Source of the DNA: JAJFGI01 sp036397065 | GTDB taxonomy: Bacteria > Pseudomonadota > Alphaproteobacteria > Kiloniellales > J153 | DNA: 64,000 bases | Direction of reading: 5' to 3' | Assembly (NCBI GenBank): GCA_036397065.1 | Contig: DASWJP010000109.1 | Coordinates: 1 to 64,000, forward strand | Shown here: positions 17,855 to 25,782 of the stretch, in pieces | Position numbering within the stretch: position 1 is the stretch's first letter | Layout of the letters: each line of letters starts with the position of its first letter | Notes under the pieces: generated by a model | The model's input: the letters and a program-made list of their open reading frames with translations, nothing else | Databases searched by the model: none | Told to the model about the DNA's origin: nothing | Program-made: the position numbers and the translations under genes

Positions 17855-17881
17855 CGAATTCGATGAACCGAGCTTGCTCGT

Positions 17882-17982
17882 CACCCCCACCCCACCCCTC
17901 CCCCATCGAGGGGGAGGGAGAAGAGGTTGCGCCATCCGCAATTCCCCTCCCCCCTTGATGGGGGGAGGTTGGGAGGGGGGTG
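17882..17982. repeat. Intergenic palindromic repeat, copy 3
   Basis: This 101 bp element lies between the convergent ends of cobD and cobO. It has outer arms CACCCCCACCCC and GGGAGGGGGGTG, a left hairpin CCCTCCCCCATCGAGGGGG and a right hairpin CCCCTCCCCCCTTGATGGGG. The inner spacer differs in sequence from the other copies while the arms are kept. Confidence 0.9.
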
Positions 17983-18006
17983 GCGATTTGCTCGACCTCT
18001 GTAACT

Positions 18007-18645
18007 TCAAAACTCTATCCCCTTTTGCGCTTTCACGCCCTGCTCGCGGAAGGGGTGTTTGATCATGGTCATTTCGGTGACCAGATCGGCGGTTTCGATC
18101 AGCTCCGGCTTGGCGTTGCGGCCGGTGACCACCACGTGCAGCATCTCCGGCTTTGCCGCCAAACACGCGACCACATCGGCAATCGGCAGGTGGTCGTAGC
18201 GCAGCGGGATGTTCAGCTCGTCCAGGACGATGAGATCGTATTTCGGCGGGCTCATGCGGCACGCCTCGATCATCTCGCGGGAGGCGGCCCAGGCCGCTTC
18301 GGCGGCGCGGATGTCGCGGGCCCGGTCCTGGGTTTCCCAGGAAAAGCCCTCGCCCATGGTGCGGATCTCCACCTGCTCGGGAAAGTGCTCCAGGATGTGC
18401 CGCTCGCCGGTCTCCCACTTGCCCTTGACGAACTGCACGATGCCGACGCGCATGCCGTTGCCCATGGCGCGCACGGCCAAGCCGAAGGCGGCGGTGGATT
18501 TGCCCTTGCCCTTGCCGGTGTGAACGATGAGCAGGCCCTTCTCGCGGGTCTTGGTGGCCAGCATCTTGTCGCGGGCGATCTTGCGGTTGCGCGCCTTTTC
18601 GTTGGCGCGGCGATAATCTTCGTCCTCGTCCGGGCGCTCGCTCAT
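18007..18645 (-). CDS. cobO: Cob(I)yrinic acid a,c-diamide adenosyltransferase
   Basis: The 212-residue CobA/BtuR-type enzyme transfers the adenosyl group from ATP to Co(I). A basic N-terminal segment precedes the P-loop variant HTGKGKGKSTAAFG (about residues 43-56). VGIVQFVKGKW and YDLIVLDELNIPLRYDHLP follow. The ATG at 18645 overlaps the cobN stop (18642-18644) by four bases. It is the last gene of the cobP-cobW-cobN-cobO run. Confidence 0.94.
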   Translation of the reverse strand: MSERPDEDEDYRRANEKARNRKIARDKMLATKTREKGLLIVHTGKGKGKSTAAFGLAVRAMGNGMRVGIVQFVKGKWETGERHILEHFPEQVEIRTMGEGFSWETQDRARDIRAAEAAWAASREMIEACRMSPPKYDLIVLDELNIPLRYDHLPIADVVACLAAKPEMLHVVVTGRNAKPELIETADLVTEMTMIKHPFREQGVKAQKGIEF

Positions 18646-21600
18646 GACACGGCCTCCACCGATGGCGCGCGCAGATCGCGCAGGACCGCATGCGCGGAAT
18701 TGGACTGCGGTTTCCACAAGTCCCGGTCCTGCGCTTCCATCAGGCGCGCCGCCATTTCCTTCAGCGCCTCAGGGTTGTGGGCGCGCAGAAACGCCAGGAC
18801 CTTGGGATCGCCCAGGTACGCCTCGAATACCGCGTCGAAGTGGTGGTTTTCGACCACCCGCGCCGTGGCGGCGAAGGCGAACAGGTAGTCGACGGTGGCC
18901 GCCATCTCGAAGGCGCCCTTGTAGCCGTGGCGCATGACCCCGGCGATCCATTTCGGGTTGACCACGCGGGCGCGTACCACGCGGGCCACTTCTTCCGCCA
19001 GGGTGCGGATGCGCGGACTCTCGGTACGCGAATGATCGGCGTGATAGATCGCGGGCTGGCCGCCGGAGAGATGGCGGATGGCCACCGCCAAGCCACCCTC
19101 GAATTGGTAGTAGTCATCGGAATCGAGTACGTCGTGCTCGCGGTTGTCCTGGTTGTGCAGCACCACCTGGGCGGCGCGCAGGCGCGATTCGAACAGGCGA
19201 TGCTCAGGTTTACCCTCGCTGCCGTCGCCATAGGCATAGCCGCCCCAGGCCACATAGGCGCGGGCCAGATCCGCCTCGCCCTGCCAGCCGCGTTCGTCGA
19301 TCAGGGCCTGCAGGCCGGCGCCGTAGGCCCCCGGCTTGGAGCCGAACACCCGGTATCCCGCCCGCCGCACCGCTTCGTCCACGGTGCAGCCCTCGCCTTG
19401 CAAGCGCAGCGTATCGGCGCGCACCCGGGCGGCGATGGGGTTGATCTGTTCCGGCTCGTCCAGGGCGGCCACGGCACGCACGGCGGAATCGAACAGGTCC
19501 ACCTGCGCCGGAAAGGCATCGCGGAAAAAGCCGGAGATGCGCAGGGTCACATCCACCCGCGGCCGGTCGAGGATGGACGCGGGCATGATCTCGAAGCCGG
19601 TGACCCGGCGCGAGGCGGTCTCCCACATGGGCCGCACGCCCATGAGCGCCAATCCTTGCGCGATGTCGTCGCCGCCGGTGCGCATGTTCGACGTGCCCCA
19701 GGCGGAGAGCGCGATGGTCTTCGGCCAGGCGCCATGGTCCTGCCGGTGCCGTTCCAATAGGCGGCAGGCGGACATCCAGCCCAACTGCCAGGCCGCCGGT
19801 GTGGGCACCGTGCGCGTATCGACGGAATAGAAATTGCGCCCGGTGGGCAGCACGTCCGGCCGTCCGCGCGTCGGCGCCCCGGCCGGACCGGGGGCGACGA
19901 ATCGGCCATCCAGGCCGGTGAGGATCGCCGCGATCTCGGCGGCACCGCAACCGATGACACGTTGGCGCAAATCAGAATCTATATATGTCAGAACCGCGCG
20001 AGTGTGTGACCAAGACTCATCGGTCATGCGGCGGCCAGCGATGAGATCGACGGCCAGCATCTCCAAACGCTCCACCGTATCGCCATTGGTGCGCCAAACG
20101 CCGGGTCCATCGAGAGCCGCCGGTCGCGGACCGCGCCAGGCTTCGGCCATGTCGCAATCCAACGGATCGAATTCGGCCAAGCCCATGTCCCGCGCCAGGG
20201 CGCGCGGCAGGGAGGCGCTGGCGCCCTCGTCGCGGCCGCGCGGCAGACGCACCAGGGCGGCCAGCAGGTCGTCGAGCAGCCGTCCCTCCGGCGATTGGCC
20301 GAAAATGTGCAGACCGTCGCGGATCTGCATTTCCTTCAACTCGCACAGATAGCCGTCGAGCTTGTTCAGGGCCGAGTCCGCCGCCTCGCCGTCGGCGATG
20401 CCGCAATCCCGGTCCAGGCCGATGCGCCGGGCCAGATCGAGAATATCGCCACGCAGTACGCGCAAGCGCCGGGGATCGAGGCCGGCGGCCTCGTAATACT
20501 CGTCCACCAGCAATTCCAGCTCGGCCAGCGGCCCATACGTCTCGGCGCGGGTTAAGGGCGGGGTCAGGTGATCGACGATCACCGCCTGGACGCGGCGCTT
20601 GGCCTGGGTGCCCTCGCCCGGATCGTTGACGATGAAGGGATAAAGATGCGGCAGCGGACCAAACGCCGCCTCGGGGAAGCATTCGGCGGACAGCGCCAGG
20701 GCCTTGCCCGGTAGCCATTCCAGATTGCCGTGCTTGCCCATATGCACCACCGCATGCACGTCCACGTCCCGGCGCAGCCAGGCATGGAAGGCCAGGTAGT
20801 TGTGCGGCGGCACCAGGGCCGGATCGTGGTAGGAGCCTTGCGGGTCGATGTTGTAGCCGCGCGCCGGTTGCAGGGCGATCACCACGTTGCCCAGGCGAAA
20901 CGCCGGCATGGGGAACGAGCCGCAATCCAGATCGCCGGGGCGGAAGAACGGGTCCGCCTCGATCGGGCCCCAGCGCTCGACCACCGCGTCCTGCACGGGC
21001 CGCGGCAACTGGCCGAAGAAGATTTCATAGTCGACTCGTGAGATGCGCTCTGTAATCTCGCGGCCCGCCAATCCTGCATTAGTGGGTCCGCGTTGCAGCC
21101 GTTGGATCAAAGCTTCGCCTTTGTCGGGCAGATCGCCCACGGTATACCCCGCCGCTGCGAGCGCGCGCAGCACATTGAGCGCCCCGGCGGGTGTATCCAA
21201 GCCGACGCCGTTGCCGATGCGCCCGTCCTTGTTCGGATAGTTGGCGAAGATCAGGGCGATGCGCCGTTCGGCCGGCGGTGTGCGCCGCAGTTTCAGCCAG
21301 TTGGCGGCCAGATCGGCGACGAAATCGATGCGGTCGGGCACGGCGGCGTACGCTGCCACCCGGCATTGGGTCGCCGCATCGAAGCGCGCCTCGGCCTTGA
21401 AGGACACGGCGCGGGTGATGATCCGGCCATCCACCTCGGGCAAAGCCACGTTCATGGCGATGTCGCGGGCCGAGAGGCCGCGCGTGCCGCTGGCCCAGGC
21501 CGCCTCGCTGCCGCCGGAGAAGATCACCTGCAACACCGGCCCGGGCACGGCATCGAACGGTGTCGCGCCCGCGGCCGCCCCCGGCGTGGCAACGGAAAAG

Positions 21601-22397
21601 CCGGTGCCGTTCAAGACGATCTCGGCATCCGCAGCGGCCAACAGCTCGGCGATGGTCTCGGCGGCCAGCGGCTCCTTCAGGCTGGTGCAATAGATCGGCA
21701 GCGGATTGATGCCGCGATGGCGCAATGCGCCAATCAGCGCATCGATGGGGGCCAGGTTGCCCGCCTGGACCAGGGCCCGGTAGAAGACGATGGCGGCCGC
21801 CGGCGCCGCCGTCCACGACCTGCGCACATCGGCCAGCGTCGGCTGATCCAGCCCCGGCCAATACAATCCGGCGCGCAACAGCGGCCGCGGCTCGGCCCAT
21901 GCATGATCATGGCCGAGCAGGCTGGCCGCATAGGCGAGACAGTTGCGCGCGTTTTCCGGCCCGCCGTGCACGCCGTATTGCCACAGGCGATGACATACAT
22001 CGCCGCGCAAAGTCGAATGATCCGCCAAAGCCGCGTCCGGCTGATCGTCGCCGGGCAGAAACGCCAGCTTGATGCCCCGCGCCCGGCACACGGCGCCCAG
22101 TTGTTCCACTCCATAGGGCCAATAGGACACGCCGCCGAGCAGGCGCACGATCACCAGGCGAGCCCCGGCGATCGCCGTCTCCGCGTAGAGATCCACCGAC
22201 ATGTTGTGTGACAGGTGCATCAGGTTGGCCAGGCGCAGGCTGGGAAATCCATCACCCAATTCGGCGCGTGCCGCCGCAAGGGCCGCCAGTTCCGTATCGG
22301 CGGCGGACAGGATGACGATGTCGCCCGGGGTTTGCCCCAGGTCGACCGCTTCCGATCCGTCGGCGATGGCGCCGGCCTGTGCCTGCAGCAAATGCAC
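18642..22397 (-). CDS. cobN: Cobaltochelatase large subunit CobN
   Basis: The 1251-residue protein is the porphyrin-binding subunit of the ATP-dependent aerobic-type cobaltochelatase, homologous to magnesium chelatase BchH. Conserved parts include VVHMGKHGNLEWLPGKALAL near the middle, SAWGTSNMRTGGDDIAQG, and the C-terminal RHGYKGAFEMAATVDYLFAF. The GTG at 22397 is chosen because family members begin at this HLLQAQAG segment and it lies 5 bp after the cobW stop. The frame upstream overlaps cobW. The partner subunits CobS and CobT are not in this window. It overlaps cobO by four bases. Confidence 0.94.
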   Translation of the reverse strand: MHLLQAQAGAIADGSEAVDLGQTPGDIVILSAADTELAALAAARAELGDGFPSLRLANLMHLSHNMSVDLYAETAIAGARLVIVRLLGGVSYWPYGVEQLGAVCRARGIKLAFLPGDDQPDAALADHSTLRGDVCHRLWQYGVHGGPENARNCLAYAASLLGHDHAWAEPRPLLRAGLYWPGLDQPTLADVRRSWTAAPAAAIVFYRALVQAGNLAPIDALIGALRHRGINPLPIYCTSLKEPLAAETIAELLAAADAEIVLNGTGFSVATPGAAAGATPFDAVPGPVLQVIFSGGSEAAWASGTRGLSARDIAMNVALPEVDGRIITRAVSFKAEARFDAATQCRVAAYAAVPDRIDFVADLAANWLKLRRTPPAERRIALIFANYPNKDGRIGNGVGLDTPAGALNVLRALAAAGYTVGDLPDKGEALIQRLQRGPTNAGLAGREITERISRVDYEIFFGQLPRPVQDAVVERWGPIEADPFFRPGDLDCGSFPMPAFRLGNVVIALQPARGYNIDPQGSYHDPALVPPHNYLAFHAWLRRDVDVHAVVHMGKHGNLEWLPGKALALSAECFPEAAFGPLPHLYPFIVNDPGEGTQAKRRVQAVIVDHLTPPLTRAETYGPLAELELLVDEYYEAAGLDPRRLRVLRGDILDLARRIGLDRDCGIADGEAADSALNKLDGYLCELKEMQIRDGLHIFGQSPEGRLLDDLLAALVRLPRGRDEGASASLPRALARDMGLAEFDPLDCDMAEAWRGPRPAALDGPGVWRTNGDTVERLEMLAVDLIAGRRMTDESWSHTRAVLTYIDSDLRQRVIGCGAAEIAAILTGLDGRFVAPGPAGAPTRGRPDVLPTGRNFYSVDTRTVPTPAAWQLGWMSACRLLERHRQDHGAWPKTIALSAWGTSNMRTGGDDIAQGLALMGVRPMWETASRRVTGFEIMPASILDRPRVDVTLRISGFFRDAFPAQVDLFDSAVRAVAALDEPEQINPIAARVRADTLRLQGEGCTVDEAVRRAGYRVFGSKPGAYGAGLQALIDERGWQGEADLARAYVAWGGYAYGDGSEGKPEHRLFESRLRAAQVVLHNQDNREHDVLDSDDYYQFEGGLAVAIRHLSGGQPAIYHADHSRTESPRIRTLAEEVARVVRARVVNPKWIAGVMRHGYKGAFEMAATVDYLFAFAATARVVENHHFDAVFEAYLGDPKVLAFLRAHNPEALKEMAARLMEAQDRDLWKPQSNSAHAVLRDLRAPSVEAVS

Positions 22398-22401
22398 CGG
22401 T

Positions 22402-23436
22402 CTATCCTTCCAGGTGCGCCCGGATGGCGGCCTCGTCCAGGCCGCTCTGGCCGATAACCACCAGGCGCGTCTCGCGCGGCTCATCCGCCCGCCAGTCGCG
22501 GTCGTAATGGTGCTGAAAGCGGGCGCCGACGCCCTGCACCACCAGACGCATGTCCTTGCCCGTCACCGCGGCAAAGCCCTTGATGCGCAGGATGTCATGG
22601 GCGGCCACCAACGGCTGTAGCCGGTCGAGCAAATGGTGCGGCGCCTCGATCGCATCCAAGCGCACGACGAAACTGGTGAAGTCGTCGTGGTCGTGATCCT
22701 CGCCGTTGTCCACATGCGACTTGCGCGTGGCGAGATCGTCTTCCGCCGCCGCGCCGAGGCCGAGCAGGATGGCCGCGTCGATGGCGCCGTAGGCGGCGGT
22801 CACCACCTTCACCCCAGGGCGGATATGCGGCGCCAATTGGGCGCGCAGGCGGGCGAGATCGCCTTCGTCCAAGCCATCGGTCTTGTTGATCAGCACCAGA
22901 TCGGCGCAGGCGATCTGTTCCTCCAGCAACTCTTCCAGCGGGCTGTCGTGGTTGAGGGCCGCGTCTCCGGCGCGCTGGGCCGCCACCGCCGCCGGATCGC
23001 TGGCGAAGCGGCCGGCGAGGACCGCCGGGCCGTCGATCACCGCGATCACCCCGTCGACGGTCACCCGGTTGCGGATCTCGGGCCAGTTGAAGGCCTTGAC
23101 CAGCGGCTTGGGCAGGGCCAAGCCGGAGGTTTCGATGACGATGTGATCAGGCGCCAGCGGCCGGTTCAGCAGTGCCTCCATGGTCGGCACGAAATCGTCC
23201 GCCACGGTGCAGCAGATGCAGCCGTTGGCCAGTTCCATCACCGTATCCTCGGCGCACCCCTCGATGCCGCAGCCCTTGAGGATTTCGCCGTCGATGCCCA
23301 GATCGCCGAACTCGTTGATGATCAGCGCCAGGCGCCGGCCGTTGGCGGTCTGCAGCAAATGCCGCACCGTGGCGGTCTTGCCGGCGCCGAGAAAGCCGGT
23401 GATGACGGTGGCGGGGATGCGTCCATTGTGCGCCAT
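22402..23436 (-). CDS. cobW: CobW GTPase (G3E metallochaperone family)
   Basis: The 344-residue P-loop GTPase is thought to deliver cobalt to the CobN chelatase. The Walker A TGFLGAGKTATVRHLL starts near residue 13. The metal-binding GCICC motif is at about residue 75, and NKTD for guanine specificity lies near residue 190. A short acidic/His stretch (GEDHDHDD) near residue 248 could also bind metal. The C-terminal CobW_C domain follows. It sits 5 bp upstream of cobN and belongs functionally with it. Confidence 0.94.
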   Translation of the reverse strand: MAHNGRIPATVITGFLGAGKTATVRHLLQTANGRRLALIINEFGDLGIDGEILKGCGIEGCAEDTVMELANGCICCTVADDFVPTMEALLNRPLAPDHIVIETSGLALPKPLVKAFNWPEIRNRVTVDGVIAVIDGPAVLAGRFASDPAAVAAQRAGDAALNHDSPLEELLEEQIACADLVLINKTDGLDEGDLARLRAQLAPHIRPGVKVVTAAYGAIDAAILLGLGAAAEDDLATRKSHVDNGEDHDHDDFTSFVVRLDAIEAPHHLLDRLQPLVAAHDILRIKGFAAVTGKDMRLVVQGVGARFQHHYDRDWRADEPRETRLVVIGQSGLDEAAIRAHLEG

Positions 23437-23468
23437 GAGTTAGCACCCACTCCCGGAAGATCGAAGGC

Positions 23469-23570
23469 CACCCCCACCCCGGCCCTCCCCCATCGAGGGG
23501 GAGGGGGACATGGAAATGGCCGCATCTATTTTCCCTCCTCCCTTGTGGGGGAGGGTTAGGGTGGGGGGTG
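23469..23570. repeat. Intergenic palindromic repeat, copy 4
   Basis: This 102 bp element sits in the cobP-cobW gap. It has outer arms CACCCCCACCCC and GGGTGGGGGGTG, a left hairpin CCCTCCCCCATCGAGGGGGAG and a right hairpin CCCTCCTCCCTTGTGGGGGAG. Its arms are nearly identical to copy 2. It would be transcribed inside the probable operon. Confidence 0.9.
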
Positions 23571-23601
23571 GGCTTTGCATGTTCGACTCTGCTTCCATTA
23601 C

Positions 23602-24132
23602 CTATCTCGCTTGTTTCAAGGGCATGGCCTGTCCGGCGGCCATGAACAGAACGGTATCGGCGGCTTCGGCCAAACGCTGGTGCATCCAGCCAGCCTGGTC
23701 GATGAAGGCCCGAGCCAGGGCATTCTCCGGCACAATCCCTAAGCCCACCTCGTTGGAGATGAAGATCACCGGCCGGGTCAGCGTGGGCAGCACGTCAAGC
23801 AGGGCCGTGGTTTCCGCCGCCGGATCACGCCGGGCGTGCAGCAGGTTGGAGAGCCACAAGGTCAGACAATCGACCAATACCGCACCCTCTCTTGTTTCCG
23901 CCGCCCGCAAAACGGCGGCCAGTTCCAACGGTTCTTCCACGGTTTGCCAGCGGGCGCCCCGGCGCGCCCGATGGCGGGCGATGCGCTCTGCCATTTCCCC
24001 ATCGCCCGCTTGCGCCGTGGCCACATATAGCAGCGGACCGGGCCGGGCTTCCGCCAGACGCTCGCCATGGCGGCTCTTGCCCGAGCGGGCACCACCGAGG
24101 ATCAGGGTCACGGGCACCAGTATTTCGGGCAT
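23602..24132 (-). CDS. cobP: Bifunctional adenosylcobinamide kinase / adenosylcobinamide-phosphate guanylyltransferase
   Basis: The protein has 176 residues from the ATG at 24132; an alternative ATG at 24150 would add six. It phosphorylates adenosylcobinamide and then attaches GMP, preparing it for the lower ligand. The P-loop TLILGGARSGKSRHGERLA, LVDCLTLWLSNLL, and ISNEVGLGIVPENALARAF define the family. It lies 78 bp downstream of the beta-propeller gene and 165 bp upstream of cobW on the same strand. Confidence 0.93.
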   Translation of the reverse strand: MPEILVPVTLILGGARSGKSRHGERLAEARPGPLLYVATAQAGDGEMAERIARHRARRGARWQTVEEPLELAAVLRAAETREGAVLVDCLTLWLSNLLHARRDPAAETTALLDVLPTLTRPVIFISNEVGLGIVPENALARAFIDQAGWMHQRLAEAADTVLFMAAGQAMPLKQAR

Positions 24133-24210
24133 AGGAGCCGGGCCCATCACCGGACCGCCCGAAAGATCAGGCGCGGTCCGGTTCGTCCGATGGCAAGAGC
24201 GCCCGCCCGA

Positions 24211-25395
24211 TCAATGGCAATAGCCGACCGCGCCGGCCATGCCGACACCCCAGGCACCCTTGCCCACGTCATCGATGGTCTTCACCACCTGACGCTGGCG
24301 CACGTCGATCACCGCCACGGCACCGGTGCCGCTCATAGCGACATAGATCTTGCCGCCGTCGGGCGTGGTGACGCCGGTTTCCGGGATGCCCGGCAAGGCG
24401 ATCTCGCCCACCGCCTGCCGGGTTTCCAGATCGAGGAGAACCACCTTCTCCTGGCCCCGGCTGATGACGAAGGCCAGCGGCGAGAGCGGGCTGGTATTGA
24501 CGCCGGTCATTTCCGTGGCGCCGGGCAAGGTCGCCACCACCGCCTGCGAGGCCACGTCGATCAAGGTCACCGTGCGATCGCCGTTGTTGGGCACGATCAT
24601 GGTGCGGCCATCGGCGCTGGCATAGGCGCGCCAGGGCGTTTCGTTCAACGCCAGATCCTTGATCTTGGTCTGGGTTTGCAGATCGATGATCGACAGCGCA
24701 TTGCCGTCGCCATGGGCGGCATAGCCGAGCCGCCCGTCGGCGGTCGCGGTCACATTGATGATGCCTTGATGGCGGATCGCCCGGCTGTTGGTGGCGATGG
24801 CCACCTCGGTGGGCTCGGCGACCGGGATCTCGTTGACCACCCGGGCGGCGGCCACATCCACCACGCTGACGTGGTTGGCCCCCAGATTGGCGACATAGAG
24901 CAACGTTCCATCCGGACTGAACGTTAAATTGTGCGGCTCGAACAGGCCGGTCACCCGCGCCGTTTCGCGTCCCTCGGTCAACGAAACGAAGGAAACCGTA
25001 TCGGCGCCGATATTGCCGACCGCGACCGTCAGCCCGTCGGGGCTGAGCTCCATGTGTTCCGGCTCGCTATCGAGTGCAATCGTCGCCTCGGTGGTCAGGG
25101 AGCGCAGATCGACGATCGAGATCGTATTGTCTTCGGTGTTGCTGACCACCAGCATGCCCAAGGACAGGGCCACGATGGCCTGATGCGGGACGTTGCCCAC
25201 CGGAATGCGGGTCAGCAGGGTATCGGTCGTGGTGTCGACGACGGCGATATCAGCCGAATCGCGATTGACCACGTAGAGATAATCGGCGGTCTTGTTCTGC
25301 GCCGTTGCGGTCGCGGCGGCGCCGGTGAAAACGGCAAATGCGGCGGCCAGACCGGCGGCCGCCCCGATGGAACGTAAAGACAGGCTATGCGACAT
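24211..25395 (-). CDS. Secreted YVTN-type beta-propeller protein under cobalamin riboswitch
   Basis: The 394-residue protein has a Sec signal peptide (hydrophobic stretch to about residue 33, ending ATATAQ) and then about seven repeats of the form YVVN...IAVVDTTT, VVSNTEDNTISIVDL, YVANLGANHVSVVDV. This is the YVTN or cytochrome-d1-like propeller fold, without a haem-binding motif that I can see. It is the first gene after a cobalamin riboswitch and is followed by cobP, so its expression should fall when B12 is plentiful. A role in periplasmic cobalt or corrinoid handling is a reasonable guess only. The ATG at 25395 was chosen because the signal peptide starts there and AGAGGGG precedes it. 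Confidence 0.85.
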   Translation of the reverse strand: MSHSLSLRSIGAAAGLAAAFAVFTGAAATATAQNKTADYLYVVNRDSADIAVVDTTTDTLLTRIPVGNVPHQAIVALSLGMLVVSNTEDNTISIVDLRSLTTEATIALDSEPEHMELSPDGLTVAVGNIGADTVSFVSLTEGRETARVTGLFEPHNLTFSPDGTLLYVANLGANHVSVVDVAAARVVNEIPVAEPTEVAIATNSRAIRHQGIINVTATADGRLGYAAHGDGNALSIIDLQTQTKIKDLALNETPWRAYASADGRTMIVPNNGDRTVTLIDVASQAVVATLPGATEMTGVNTSPLSPLAFVISRGQEKVVLLDLETRQAVGEIALPGIPETGVTTPDGGKIYVAMSGTGAVAVIDVRQRQVVKTIDDVGKGAWGVGMAGAVGYCH

Positions 25396-25440
25396 GGGTA
25401 TGTCCCCTCTGCGTTTGTATGCACCCATGCCATTGCGAAC

Positions 25441-25465
25441 GAAAGAAATCCGAACCCAGGTTCGG
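25441..25465 (-). terminator. Intrinsic terminator in the cobalamin riboswitch expression platform
   Basis: On the minus strand a CCGAAC/GTTCGG stem with a short loop (25450-25465) is followed by ATTTCTTTC. It lies 56 bp downstream of the aptamer and 46 bp before the gene start, where a riboswitch-controlled terminator is expected. A second hairpin (CCTATCG/CGATAGG, 25482-25505) between aptamer and terminator could take part in switching. Confidence 0.7.
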
Positions 25466-25520
25466 TAAAGATTCCTCCCTACCTATCGAATCCCCGGCCG
25501 ATAGGCTCGCAAAGGCGCGG

Positions 25521-25697
25521 ACGGCGGCAGGTCTCCTGGCTCGCGGCCTTGGTGATCGTGTGCCTAGCCTTCCCGGTTTCCCAGTGGCGCGTAGGTGGCA
25601 CGGATCAGCCGCTGACAGTTGCGGGGGCAGCCGGGGCATAGGCCGCGAAATCGCCGCCGCACCCCGTTCCCTGTTCGTCCCTTTCGGGAACCGCCGT
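25521..25697 (-). ncRNA. Cobalamin (AdoCbl-type) riboswitch aptamer
   Basis: Read on the minus strand, this region has the canonical order of conserved parts: AACAGGGAACGGGGTGCGG, then CCGGCTGCCCCCGCAACTGT, GCCACTGGGAAACCGGGAAG, and the B12 box AGCCAGGAGACCTGCC (25526-25541). The closing helix P1 is ACGGCGG (25691-25697) with CCGCCGT (25521-25527). A terminator hairpin follows, indicating transcriptional control. A weak promoter guess is ATGACA (25731-25736) with CATAAG (25710-25715). It would control the beta-propeller gene and possibly cobP, cobW, cobN and cobO downstream. Confidence 0.97.
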
Positions 25698-25782
25698 GGT
25701 AAAGGCCAGCTTATGGGAGTCGGCCGCGCCTGTCATTAAGGATTTCCGCGGACCCCGGCGTTACGGCCCGTTTCACGCGTCC

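Noticed and set aside
16784..18691. A 635-codon open frame antisense to cobD and beyond
   Set aside because: It runs opposite cobD and across a palindromic repeat, has no recognisable domain, and exists because GC-rich coding DNA rarely has stops in the shadow frame.
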